A stretch of 64,000 bases of DNA from assembly GCA_015060385.1 (NCBI GenBank), contig SUYO01000004.1, positions 1 to 64,000 on the forward strand. Direction: 5' to 3'. Below are positions 36,235-44,988 of this stretch, in pieces (the stretch's first letter is position 1; each line of letters opens with the position of its first letter). The position numbers were made by a program, and so were the translations under genes. Under the pieces are notes generated by a model. That model ran no database searches. It saw only the letters and a program-made list of their open reading frames with translations, and was not told the origin of the DNA. Source of the DNA: Bacteroidales bacterium (GTDB taxonomy: Bacteria; Bacteroidota; Bacteroidia; Bacteroidales; UBA932).

Positions 36235-36831
36235 TCAGCGTGGATATTCCTTTTCGTAATTCTTGTGGAGGTCCCTCAGAATCATCGACATCCAGCACAG
36301 GAGGAAGCCGAAGAGAAGCAGGGCCGCTCCGGCAAGGACTACCACCACGGCGATTCCGGCTCCGAACGGATTCACAAGGACGATCATGGACAAGAGAAGC
36401 AGAAGCACTCCTCCCAGGACGGTCCAGGCAGATCCCTTTACACGGAAGGTCTCAAGGTCACCTCCGAATGCAATGATCATGAACGAATGGTACATCATCC
36501 ATATGCCGAGCATCACCGGAAGGAAGGCCATGCTTACCGCCGGATATATGCAGAGGAGGAAACCCAGAAGCAGATCTATGATGCCTCCCACCAGGACATA
36601 TCCCCTCATCGTCAGGTAGTTCGTACTGGTCGCGGCAACGATCAGCTGGGCAGATCCCACAAGTATCATGAGGATACCTGCAAGTATACTCAAGGTCACA
36701 TAACTTTCAAGAGGGAAAACAAAGACGGCGATTCCCGCCGCGAAACAGAGGATGCCCGCAAGCATCATGAGCCACCAGTGCTTCACCGCACGGCCGGCTC
36801 TTTCAGTCAGGTTTTCAAAATGACGTTTCAT
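36235..36831 (-). CDS. HdeD/DUF308 family membrane protein
   Basis: 198-residue protein with six hydrophobic segments in two similar halves (GILCFAAGIAVFVFPLESYVTLSILAGILMILVGSAQL and VLGGVLLLLLSMIVLVNPFGAGIAVVVVLAGAALLLFGFLL), the DUF308/HdeD pattern associated with acid or membrane stress. It lies after the xylanase operon (74 bp past GH35) but has its own gap and no obvious link with xylan. Confidence 0.85.
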   Translation of the reverse strand: MKRHFENLTERAGRAVKHWWLMMLAGILCFAAGIAVFVFPLESYVTLSILAGILMILVGSAQLIVAATSTNYLTMRGYVLVGGIIDLLLGFLLCIYPAVSMAFLPVMLGIWMMYHSFMIIAFGGDLETFRVKGSAWTVLGGVLLLLLSMIVLVNPFGAGIAVVVVLAGAALLLFGFLLCWMSMILRDLHKNYEKEYPR

Positions 36832-36877
36832 GGTACTAACAATTAATCAGCACCATGAAATGTCAATTATCATGCTA

Positions 36878-36907
36878 ATGTCATCCTGAAGAATGGAGTG
36901 AGGATCT
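36878..36907. repeat. Single REP-like element at the GH35 3' end
   Basis: TGTCATCCTGAAG...GAGTGAGGATCT resembles the widespread GTCATCCTGAGCGAAGCGAAGGATCT family: TCATCCT and AGGATCT-type arms with a variable middle. It runs into the GH35 stop codon (36908-36906). A recent or relic insertion is likely; the assignment is by eye. Confidence 0.5.
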
Positions 36908-38621
36908 ATCTGTAACGGTACAGCTTCACATGAAGGACCTTATAGTCCCCTACCGAAATACGGACATGCCTTCCCTGATGATCCTGATCTCCGTTCATAC
37001 GGCGCACATATTCGAATGATGCATCAGGAAGCACGCGAACCTCATCGCAGAAGCCGATGCCGCAACGCTCTGCCGTCCAAGCCCTTGCCGCCTCAACGGA
37101 CGCTTCCGCGCCCGTACCGGCGGCAACGAAGCCATCCTCGCCAAGCGCCTTCTGCGAAGTGGCGAGGGTCTTCTCTGCCGTTGTCGCGAATTCAACGACG
37201 ATACCGTTTCCGGCCACGATGTATTCGTCTGCCGCAAGTCTTATGATGATTCCGCCGCCTTCCGGCCATACGCTGCCGTCTGTGGCACGCGGATCCCATG
37301 GAAGAGTGAAGTTATGACGGCAGGTAAGGGTCAGGTCTCCATCGACGATCACCCTTTCCTTGTCCTGCTGGTCGAAAAGCAGACCCCACATCGCATCCTT
37401 ACCCTGCCATTCTGCAATCAGGGGCATCATCTCGCGCAGCTTTTCGTATCCCTCCACGAAAGGAGTCCCCTGCTCTGCCGAACCGTCCTCGATTGCGAAC
37501 GGGCTTATGCCGATGGCATCATGTTCTCCCAGCACATAGAATGCACGGACGCCGTTGTTCTGCATATGCTTTGTCTCAGGAATGAAGAGAGGATTGTTAT
37601 GGAGATGGTACTGCGCCACCCAGTCCTTGAAGCCGTCATCGTAAAGGTCGGGAGCGATGAAATCAAGCGTAGGAGCACCTGCATGCCAGATATCGATAAG
37701 GTGGGCCAGAGGTCCTGCCGAAGGATATTCGCCCGGCTTGCGCCCCCTGCTGTTCATGGCAGCATTCACATATAGCGGCACATCATGGATCTCTCGGGCA
37801 GAAAGGGCCATCCTTTCCACATACCGTGCATAATGCCAGGCCATGAAGATCTCGTCGGTATATATATCGTCGCCGAAGACCTCGGTCCATGTTCCCTTGG
37901 TCTTCGAGCCGTTCTCAGACCATTTCTCCTTCATATAAGGATGGAGGTCCTTCCTGTTCTTCCTAAGGTAGGACATCAGCTCATCAGGGACAGGAGCATT
38001 GAAGAATGCATCGGCCGCCTCGGAATGGTCACGGGCATCTTCAAGCATGCCTATCTCGTTCTCTATCTGCACCATCAGGACAGTTCCATGTCCCCTGTCA
38101 GCTTCAGCCACATGAGTGAGCCATGACCTGAACGCCTTGTTGTCAGCCTTGAAAACCTCTTCAGAAAAAGCGCTGGCTATCTCCAGAGGCTTGCCCTCCT
38201 TTGTATAGGCGCGAGGATATTTCTCAAAATCCTGCTTGAACCACAAAGGGGCATAACAGCTCATGGAATTCTTCCACGCTCCGAACCAGAGGAAGATCAC
38301 CTTCAGGTCATTACGACGGGCTTCTTCCAGGACCTTGTCAGTAAGGGAATAGTCGAACTCCCCTTCTACAGGCTCGATGAGATCCCAGTATGCCGGTACC
38401 AGGACCGTGTTCAGTCCCATTCTGCGGAGCTTGTCGAAATTCGCCTCTATGTCAGCATCGCAGGCTGCAGATGAATTACCAAGTTCGCCTCCCAGAATCA
38501 GAAAGGGTCTGCCGTCCACATGAAGCTGCAAGGCCTTACCATGATTTTCCAGAGTAACATTCTGTGCATATGACGACACCGTCGTCACAGCAAGCAGCAA
38601 TAACACAACAAATTTCTTCAT
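36906..38621 (-). CDS. GH35 family beta-galactosidase-like enzyme
   Basis: 571-residue secreted enzyme (signal peptide MKKFVVLLLLAVTTVSSYA). The TIM-barrel region has the family acid in MVQIENEIGM (Glu189) and the nucleophile in IPETKHMQNN (Glu349). The C-terminal part (about 400-571) fits the DUF5597-type domain of Bacteroidetes GH35. It probably removes beta-galactosyl units from xylan or arabinogalactan side chains. Last gene of the eight-gene operon, 1 bp after the GH10 stop. Confidence 0.85.
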   Translation of the reverse strand: MKKFVVLLLLAVTTVSSYAQNVTLENHGKALQLHVDGRPFLILGGELGNSSAACDADIEANFDKLRRMGLNTVLVPAYWDLIEPVEGEFDYSLTDKVLEEARRNDLKVIFLWFGAWKNSMSCYAPLWFKQDFEKYPRAYTKEGKPLEIASAFSEEVFKADNKAFRSWLTHVAEADRGHGTVLMVQIENEIGMLEDARDHSEAADAFFNAPVPDELMSYLRKNRKDLHPYMKEKWSENGSKTKGTWTEVFGDDIYTDEIFMAWHYARYVERMALSAREIHDVPLYVNAAMNSRGRKPGEYPSAGPLAHLIDIWHAGAPTLDFIAPDLYDDGFKDWVAQYHLHNNPLFIPETKHMQNNGVRAFYVLGEHDAIGISPFAIEDGSAEQGTPFVEGYEKLREMMPLIAEWQGKDAMWGLLFDQQDKERVIVDGDLTLTCRHNFTLPWDPRATDGSVWPEGGGIIIRLAADEYIVAGNGIVVEFATTAEKTLATSQKALGEDGFVAAGTGAEASVEAARAWTAERCGIGFCDEVRVLPDASFEYVRRMNGDQDHQGRHVRISVGDYKVLHVKLYRYR

Positions 38622-38622
38622 A

Positions 38623-40443
38623 TCAGTTTCCCATCAATCCGTTTGCAAAACCAGCATAAGCATATTTGCGGTTGTAACTTCTGTCCCATAAGCCGACAGG
38701 CTCGCCTCCACGCCAGCCTGTGCCAAGCTCGCCCGGAGCGTCAAACGGGCACCACTGGGTGATACTGTACTGCTGTGCCGGAGGTATTATCTCAAAGTAT
38801 TTGCTTACGATGAAATCATAATAATCTGCCATGGACCTGAGCTGGCTGTCAGTTATCCTCGTTGTAGGAACAGTATTTCCATTCATATCCACATATCCCA
38901 TATCAAGCTCGGAAATCTTGACCAGCTTGCCTGTATTGGCCATGAGCTGGAACATCTTGACGATATGTTCTTCCTTGCTTTTCTGGATACCCTGATTCTC
39001 GTAATACGAAATATGCATCTGGGTTCCGATTCCGTCAATCCTGGTCACTCCATCTGACTCCCACTGCTGTATCCAGTGGATGAGACTCTTGAGTTTCTTG
39101 TTGTCATCCCAGTCCGATTCGAGATTATAGTCGTTGATGAACAGGCGCAGAGGCTCAGTTCCTCCAGACTCAGCATAATATTTACGCGCCCTGTCTATCA
39201 TGATACGGATATAATCCAGAGGGCCGAGATAATCCTGCCAGTAGAAATTGTCTGAAGTCACCCATGCCTTCGATTCAAGTTCATAATAGCCGTCGCCGTC
39301 CCTGTCAGCACCTGAAATCGGCTCATTTACGGCATCCCATGCGGAAACCTTTGTCGCAGTGACCTCCATCACAGCCTTGATCCAGCGGTCCATCGCATCT
39401 GTAAGAGCCTCCTTCTTCTCCTGATCGGTCATCGGTTCGAATTTATAATTGACCCCTGTGGCCTTGAAGACAAAATCATCTATGTAGATGTCACCCTTGA
39501 ATTCTCCGAAACTGAAGATAAGCCTGGTACCACCTTCGGCCGTACACTCACATTCGATCTCGACATCCTTCCACTTGGTATCGAAGTCCACACTCGGGAA
39601 TTCGCCGGCCGACTTGTATCCGTCAGTAATCTGGAAGCCCGCAGCCAGAGTACCGGAAGCTGAGCCTCTTATTCTGAATGTGAGGACATATTTCTGTCCG
39701 GGAACGAACGCTTCCGAAAAGTCCTTGGCAAACTGAGCTTCCCAGTTGTTCACAACAGACGGGTTGGTAACCTTGAACACACCGTTTTCTACAGATCTTG
39801 AAGAATTGTTTCCCCAACCTCCGAACGGGTGGTTCCCGTCATTGAAGTCAGCCTCAAGAAGCACAGCAGTCCCCGTTCCGTCCGGCACCTCGACCTTCTT
39901 GCCCTTTATCAGACCGTTGAGGTAGTCCTTGGCCTGCTGTGAATGCCATGCAAGGGTATGTCCATAGACGGTCATGCCGGCCTGCTCGGCAGCATTGATG
40001 AAATTCCTCACTGTCGTAAAGTCCATCGAACCGTCTGCCCTCATTATTGAAGCCTGCTTCATCGCATTGCCAGCCACTATCTCGTCAAAGTTGGCAGAAA
40101 TTATCTCATACTCCGTTGAACGGCTGATGAAACTCTGCGCATTCACGGCAGCTCCAAGCTTGAAGTCAGGAGAAACCGTACGGTCAACATAGTTTTTCAG
40201 CACATCATAAGCATCCAGGTTGTCGTACGAAAGCACGACTTCATCTCCAGGATCCGTACCGGTGCCGGGGTCGGTGCCGTTGCCGGGATCAGTACCCGGA
40301 TCAGTACCGTTACCGTTTTCAGGATTGGTAACCGGTTTCTGGACATCTGTACCGGTATCATAATCGTCCGGAAAGCATCCGGTAGTCAGGAGCATTGCCA
40401 ATGCGGCCGTCCCCAAGGTCAGGAAAAATCTATTCATGGTCAT
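38623..40443 (-). CDS. GH10 endo-1,4-beta-xylanase with inserted CBM
   Basis: 606-residue surface lipoprotein (lipobox LLTTGC, Cys23). A TDPG-rich linker (about 40-68) precedes the GH10 barrel. The first barrel strands (75-180) are interrupted by a carbohydrate-binding module (about 190-330), then the barrel resumes with acid Glu374 in WDAVNEPI and nucleophile Glu512 in ISELDMGY. This insertion is known from Bacteroides and Prevotella xylanases. The start ATGA overlaps the GH5 stop. It cuts xylan backbone outside the cell. Confidence 0.95.
   Translation of the reverse strand: MTMNRFFLTLGTAALAMLLTTGCFPDDYDTGTDVQKPVTNPENGNGTDPGTDPGNGTDPGTGTDPGDEVVLSYDNLDAYDVLKNYVDRTVSPDFKLGAAVNAQSFISRSTEYEIISANFDEIVAGNAMKQASIMRADGSMDFTTVRNFINAAEQAGMTVYGHTLAWHSQQAKDYLNGLIKGKKVEVPDGTGTAVLLEADFNDGNHPFGGWGNNSSRSVENGVFKVTNPSVVNNWEAQFAKDFSEAFVPGQKYVLTFRIRGSASGTLAAGFQITDGYKSAGEFPSVDFDTKWKDVEIECECTAEGGTRLIFSFGEFKGDIYIDDFVFKATGVNYKFEPMTDQEKKEALTDAMDRWIKAVMEVTATKVSAWDAVNEPISGADRDGDGYYELESKAWVTSDNFYWQDYLGPLDYIRIMIDRARKYYAESGGTEPLRLFINDYNLESDWDDNKKLKSLIHWIQQWESDGVTRIDGIGTQMHISYYENQGIQKSKEEHIVKMFQLMANTGKLVKISELDMGYVDMNGNTVPTTRITDSQLRSMADYYDFIVSKYFEIIPPAQQYSITQWCPFDAPGELGTGWRGGEPVGLWDRSYNRKYAYAGFANGLMGN
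40250..40335. repeat. Degenerate tandem repeat encoding the GH10 linker
   Basis: Short imperfect repeats of about 12-18 bp (cores GGATCAGTACC/GGGTCGGTGCC on the plus strand) encode repeated Gly-Thr-Asp-Pro units between the lipid anchor and catalytic domain. Repeat number could vary between strains and change the reach of the enzyme from the cell surface. Confidence 0.7.
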
Positions 40444-42416
40444 TCAAGTGTTATCTTATCTATGATTATCGGCTTGCCGCCAAGGGACCAGAAGCCTATG
40501 ATATACAGGTGGTCAGGGCTGATGACATTGCCGTTCTTGTCCTTCATGTCATGGAGGTCAACGACAATCTTCCTCGAGTTTTGGAAATCATACATCGCCG
40601 GTTCGCTCCAGTAGTTGTTCTTGTCGAACAGACGGAACGAAACCTGGCTGCTGTTGTCGTTGCCAAGTTCGACTGTAATGGTCTTGAAGCCCGAAAGATC
40701 CAGACCTTCCGCATACTGCCAGCCGCCGAATCCGTACTGTCCTGTCACCAGGGTGCGTGTAGACTCGTCAAATGTACCTTCCTCCCATATCGAAGGATCG
40801 AACATAGCTCCCGTAAGGGGGAAAGGCGTTATGACCTTCACCTCAACCTCAAGGGTCCTGGTAACATCTGACTGAGAAGTATATGACACAGTCAGCCTTG
40901 TGTTACCCTCCTTCAGAGCTACGATCTTTCCGTTCTCCAGCACAGCGACCTGTTCATCGGAAAGTTCCATAAGAGCCTTTGCAGTAACAGCCTCTACGGA
41001 ACCGTCTGCATATCTGGCCTTCACGACAAGACTGCGGCTGTCACCCATCCTGATTTCAAGGCTTTCGCCGACACCTGCAATCTCCAGAGAGACAAGTTCC
41101 CCTTCCGGAACTTCCTCTCCTGCATATTCCTTGAACCAATGGTAGACCGGCCAAGGACAGGCCTCGGGATCATTGAGAAAGGTATAGTTGCCGGGAGTTC
41201 CCGGTACGCCGTCGAACTGTGCAAGCAGTTCCTGGCTTGTGAAGATCATCCAGCTGACATTGCCAGTATTGTCTACGATGTACTTGAAGTTGGCGCCGAA
41301 GCCTTCGCCTCCGGCAACGCCTGTAATGCTTTTGCCCCAGGAAGAATCATATTTTGCCGGTGCCCAGTCCATTTCCGTCACCATCACGGGAGCATACTCT
41401 GCAACAGGCATGATCTGGGCATCCCAACCTCTCTGGAAGCCTTCATATCCTCCTCCGCTTACTCCGCCGACATTCTCATTAGGACCGACTTCCGCATCGC
41501 TGTTATACCAGCCCGGATACACATGGACTGCAAAACCTATGTTGTCTCCCGCAAAACGGTGGGTCGCAAAACCTGCATACTGGGACTGGTAGCCAAGACC
41601 AGGGACCCAGATGATGTTATCCGCTCCGTTGTCACGGATTTTGTCTATGATGGCCTGGAAATACAGCTGCATGTTCTCGAAATGTCCGTCTCCGTTACTG
41701 CCATACGAACCGTCGGTTCCAAGAATGTTTATCGGCTCATTCGCAAGTTCGAACATCACCTTTCCATTGTTCTTAAGCCTCTTATGGCTTGAAACAATAT
41801 CCCAGACCTTGATCAGGAAGGCCTGGTAGTCATCCTCCAGCGCGATCTTCTCCGGAGACACTCCCGGAGGACGCATGACGACGTAAAGTCCCTTGCCAGT
41901 CGCATATTCAGCCATAGGCACAAAGACCTCGTCCAGATATTTGCGGAACCGCTCCTCTGAAAAACGTTCATGTCCTTCGTACCTTACGGACTCCTTGGAT
42001 GTGTCGTCACTCCAGTACGGATCCATATGCATACGGATGAAGTTCATTCGCCATCCTGCCGCAAGCACCTGGTCGATCATGGCCTGATTGTGGCGCAGAC
42101 AGCCCTCTACATCATAATTATTCCATGCAAAGTTATTGAAGAACGGACTGTATGTCTGGCCGAAACCATGAAGGTTTACGATATTGCCCTGGGCATCCTT
42201 CAGATAGCGGCCCACCACGTTAAGTTCGAGAGGGCCTGTGAATTCAGGAATCTCCTCACCGGGTTTCTCCGTTTCAGGTTTCTCCGTCTCCGGTTTCTGT
42301 TCAGGTTTCTCGGGAATGACAGGGTCTGTCTCATCCAGATAATCATCCGGGAAACATGCGTTCAAGCTCAGGAGCGCCAAGGCGACGGCACCGGCCCATT
42401 CAAGTATCTTCTTCAT
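40440..42416 (-). CDS. GH5 family endo-glycanase with Ig-like and C-terminal binding domains
   Basis: 658-residue lipoprotein (Cys21 in LNACFPDDY). A Pro/Glu/Lys repeat linker (33-55) precedes the GH5 barrel: acid Glu227 in FELANEPI, nucleophile Glu348 in MVTEMDWAP. About 440-530 is a bacterial Ig-like (BIG2) domain (SLEIAGVGESLEIRMGDSRSLVVKARY), then a C-terminal jelly-roll likely to bind sugar. The mature N-terminus CFPDDY is shared with the GH10 neighbour. Subfamily not assigned. It starts 2 bp after the chorismatase-like gene and overlaps GH10 by 4 bp. Confidence 0.88.
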   Translation of the reverse strand: MKKILEWAGAVALALLSLNACFPDDYLDETDPVIPEKPEQKPETEKPETEKPGEEIPEFTGPLELNVVGRYLKDAQGNIVNLHGFGQTYSPFFNNFAWNNYDVEGCLRHNQAMIDQVLAAGWRMNFIRMHMDPYWSDDTSKESVRYEGHERFSEERFRKYLDEVFVPMAEYATGKGLYVVMRPPGVSPEKIALEDDYQAFLIKVWDIVSSHKRLKNNGKVMFELANEPINILGTDGSYGSNGDGHFENMQLYFQAIIDKIRDNGADNIIWVPGLGYQSQYAGFATHRFAGDNIGFAVHVYPGWYNSDAEVGPNENVGGVSGGGYEGFQRGWDAQIMPVAEYAPVMVTEMDWAPAKYDSSWGKSITGVAGGEGFGANFKYIVDNTGNVSWMIFTSQELLAQFDGVPGTPGNYTFLNDPEACPWPVYHWFKEYAGEEVPEGELVSLEIAGVGESLEIRMGDSRSLVVKARYADGSVEAVTAKALMELSDEQVAVLENGKIVALKEGNTRLTVSYTSQSDVTRTLEVEVKVITPFPLTGAMFDPSIWEEGTFDESTRTLVTGQYGFGGWQYAEGLDLSGFKTITVELGNDNSSQVSFRLFDKNNYWSEPAMYDFQNSRKIVVDLHDMKDKNGNVISPDHLYIIGFWSLGGKPIIIDKITLE

Positions 42417-42418
42417 GA

Positions 42419-43522
42419 TCAGAACGGTCTATAATCTTTGTTTACAATCTGTTTCACAGCCATGCATTCCATTTCCACAAGCCAGCCAGGGCGGCATACA
42501 GGCGCCCAGACGAAGACCTTCGGATGGGCGGGGAAACGTTCCTCGAACATCGCACGGACCTCGTCATGGTCCGATATGTCACGAAGATACACGATCATGT
42601 GCATTACATCATCGAAGCCGCATCCGGCCTCGCCGAGAAGGACTTCGACATTCTCCAACATACGGAGAGTCTGGCCACGCACATCACCGGGGCGGACGAT
42701 CTCTCCCTTGTTGTCAATGCTCGCAGTTCCGGAAATGAACACATGCCTCCGGTCACCGTAATCGACTGCGGTACCACGCTCGAAGGTCACGCCGTATTCA
42801 TGGGTCGGGTTAAGATGGGTCGAACCCTTGAGGTATGTGATCTGCCCTGCGACAAGCCCTTCAACCGCATATGCATCCATCGTCACCATTGAAGAGGATT
42901 CAGCCGTTCTTCCGGCTATGCCAGTGCTTGCGATATAATGCGTATCCTTCGTCAGGCCGATTTCATCAAAGAAGTCCCTGCGCCCCTTTACAACACCGAC
43001 ATAATTCACATCGACATTCTGGACGAAAAGCCATGTACGGACACAGTTTTCCGGGATATTGCAGCCTTCGCTTCCAAGACATTCAGCGTAATTTCTGAAT
43101 ATCAAATCAGTCTGAGAGACCGGATCGGAGCCTGTTCCCCGCATGGAGGCATGCCAAAGATGCCGGTATGCAGACGGGCGGTCCCTTTTTACAAGGTACA
43201 CCCATGCACAGACCTTCCTTCCGGAAAGCAGAGGCTGCTCTATAACAGATACCGGGCAAGAAAATGCCGACGAAACCTCCCTTACATGCTGTTCCTGATT
43301 TGAGGCATCGCTTATGAAGTATCTGATGAATTCCGGTCCGGCACCTTCATGTTCTTGTATGAAATCCTCCAGAGCATGGTTTACTGAGGACAGCTGTTCA
43401 TCAAACCTTCCTCCTTCCGATGGAGTGATCATGAGATGGTATTCCTCCGTTCCATCCCCGGGATTGAATTCAGCAACCTGAAGTACGGCCTCTCCACTTT
43501 CTATGATAGTTCTGTTTGTCAT
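42419..43522 (-). CDS. Chorismatase/Rid (YjgF) superfamily protein
   Basis: 367-residue protein without a signal peptide, so cytoplasmic. The middle (VRTWLFVQNVDVNYVGVVKGRRDFFDEIGL, about 160-190) and the C-terminal domain (HVFISGTASIDNKGEIVRPGDVRGQT and WLVEMECMAV) follow the FkbO/Hyg5/XanB2 pattern of YjgF-fold enzymes that split chorismate to hydroxybenzoate or a diol, rather than small RidA deaminases. Activity is inferred. It overlaps the upstream propeller gene by 4 bp and precedes GH5 by 2 bp, which ties it to xylan use. An imine/enamine hydrolase is the alternative. Confidence 0.65.
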   Translation of the reverse strand: MTNRTIIESGEAVLQVAEFNPGDGTEEYHLMITPSEGGRFDEQLSSVNHALEDFIQEHEGAGPEFIRYFISDASNQEQHVREVSSAFSCPVSVIEQPLLSGRKVCAWVYLVKRDRPSAYRHLWHASMRGTGSDPVSQTDLIFRNYAECLGSEGCNIPENCVRTWLFVQNVDVNYVGVVKGRRDFFDEIGLTKDTHYIASTGIAGRTAESSSMVTMDAYAVEGLVAGQITYLKGSTHLNPTHEYGVTFERGTAVDYGDRRHVFISGTASIDNKGEIVRPGDVRGQTLRMLENVEVLLGEAGCGFDDVMHMIVYLRDISDHDEVRAMFEERFPAHPKVFVWAPVCRPGWLVEMECMAVKQIVNKDYRPF

Positions 43523-44988
43523 CTTCTTCTGAAACTTAGCTGTATTCCACTATCCTTCCTCGCAAAAGAAGCGATATCGCTTCCTCTTGTCCTTACCTTG
43601 TCATCAATGAATTCAGGTATGTTATATGCGTACATCTGGGCATCATAATATGCCTTAGGATTCTTCTGTGGAAGCAGGAAAGGCTTGTGAGCCTTACCGT
43701 CTTCGTCTATGTACGCGAAATAAGGCTTCGTATATAGTCCGTCGTCCCTTCTGCTGCTGAAGACAAGCCAGCGGCTGTTTCCGCTCCATGAATGGTAGCT
43801 CTCCGAATCATCGCTGTTCAATGGTTCCATCTCGGAGACGACCTTATCGTTCAGGTTTACACAATACAGGTCAGCCTCCTTATGCCAGAGGGAGAAGTTG
43901 CCGTAGTCGCTTACGACAAAGGCAAGAAGCCTTCCGTCCGGTGATACACGGGGGAAGGACACGCTTCTGCCCTCAGTGCGTGCGTTGTACAAGGTATCCG
44001 TCACGGCTCCGAAAGAGCAGTCTTCAGGGTAGAAATCCACTCGGCAGAGGCTGTATTTCGCTTCCCTGAACTTTTCCGGCATAGGTCCGACAGCCTTCGC
44101 ACTGCAGAAATACAGGCTTCTTCCGTCCGGAGAAAAGGTCGGGAAGGTCTCGAATGCCCCCGATGAACTCAGAAGATCACAGGTTATTATCTGATGATTC
44201 TCAATATCATAGACAACGACATCCGAAGCCTCGTCAAGTACCTCTACCCTGTTAGGATTCTTGGTATGGACGACCTCGTTGGTTATGTTGACTGTAAAAG
44301 CCACATATTTCTCTGACGGATGCCAATACGGATAGACCAGGGCAGACATCGTGCTGTCCGTCTTGGTGTTCAGCTTCTCGATCTGGCCGTTGTCGACGAT
44401 ATAGGTTCCTCCAAGTTCGGAACGGAAATGAAGAAGGAACCTGTCTGAATCACGGTTCGGGAAAGAGTGGCAGTTCACACAGTTTCCCCTACCCTGAAGA
44501 TTGCTGTAGATCAGACTCTGGTCATAGGTTTCCAGATTGCGCTGATATATTCCCATCTCACTCCACATCGTATATCCCGGAGGTATAAGACGATATGCGA
44601 GGTATGGATCGATTTCCTCCTCGGCTACATGAATGGTAAAAGGCTTATAGGAATGCCAGCCATCTCCTGTCTTCTCGCATACTGTAAAGTCAATATCCTC
44701 CCCGGCGTTTCCGCTGAGGAGCGACTTCCAGAAACGCCGGCCGAACGATACAAGTCCGTCGTCTGCCTTCACCAGATATTCCGAGTCACCGGCAGTTACG
44801 ATAACAGTGACATCAGATGCATCAGTCATGACCTGAAAATTCATCGGGGCGATATTCACAGGAACCGTAACATCCTTATAATCAGGAAAAATCTCAAGAG
44901 CCTTGCTGATTTCACCTACTGTTTCAATATCTTTCGAGCAAGAGCATATCAACACTGAAATACCCAGCAGCAACATCAATCTTCTCAT
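43519..44988 (-). CDS. TolB-like beta-propeller lipoprotein with c-type heme motif (copy 2)
   Basis: 489-residue lipoprotein (anchor near Cys17). Residues 32-125 look like an Ig-like domain beginning IFPDYKDVTVPVNIAPMNF; GNCVNCHSFP (Cys170, Cys173, His174) is a CxxCH heme-attachment motif; then PD40/WD-like propeller blades (YPYWHPSEKYVAFTV, FPTFSPDGRSLYFCSA, FPRVSPDGRLLAFVV, YHSWSGNSRWLVFSS). The heme is inferred, not shown. It is a clear paralogue of the gene at 47895-49361. Overlaps its neighbours by 4 bp on both sides. Confidence 0.8.
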   Translation of the reverse strand: MRRLMLLLGISVLICSCSKDIETVGEISKALEIFPDYKDVTVPVNIAPMNFQVMTDASDVTVIVTAGDSEYLVKADDGLVSFGRRFWKSLLSGNAGEDIDFTVCEKTGDGWHSYKPFTIHVAEEEIDPYLAYRLIPPGYTMWSEMGIYQRNLETYDQSLIYSNLQGRGNCVNCHSFPNRDSDRFLLHFRSELGGTYIVDNGQIEKLNTKTDSTMSALVYPYWHPSEKYVAFTVNITNEVVHTKNPNRVEVLDEASDVVVYDIENHQIITCDLLSSSGAFETFPTFSPDGRSLYFCSAKAVGPMPEKFREAKYSLCRVDFYPEDCSFGAVTDTLYNARTEGRSVSFPRVSPDGRLLAFVVSDYGNFSLWHKEADLYCVNLNDKVVSEMEPLNSDDSESYHSWSGNSRWLVFSSRRDDGLYTKPYFAYIDEDGKAHKPFLLPQKNPKAYYDAQMYAYNIPEFIDDKVRTRGSDIASFARKDSGIQLSFRRR

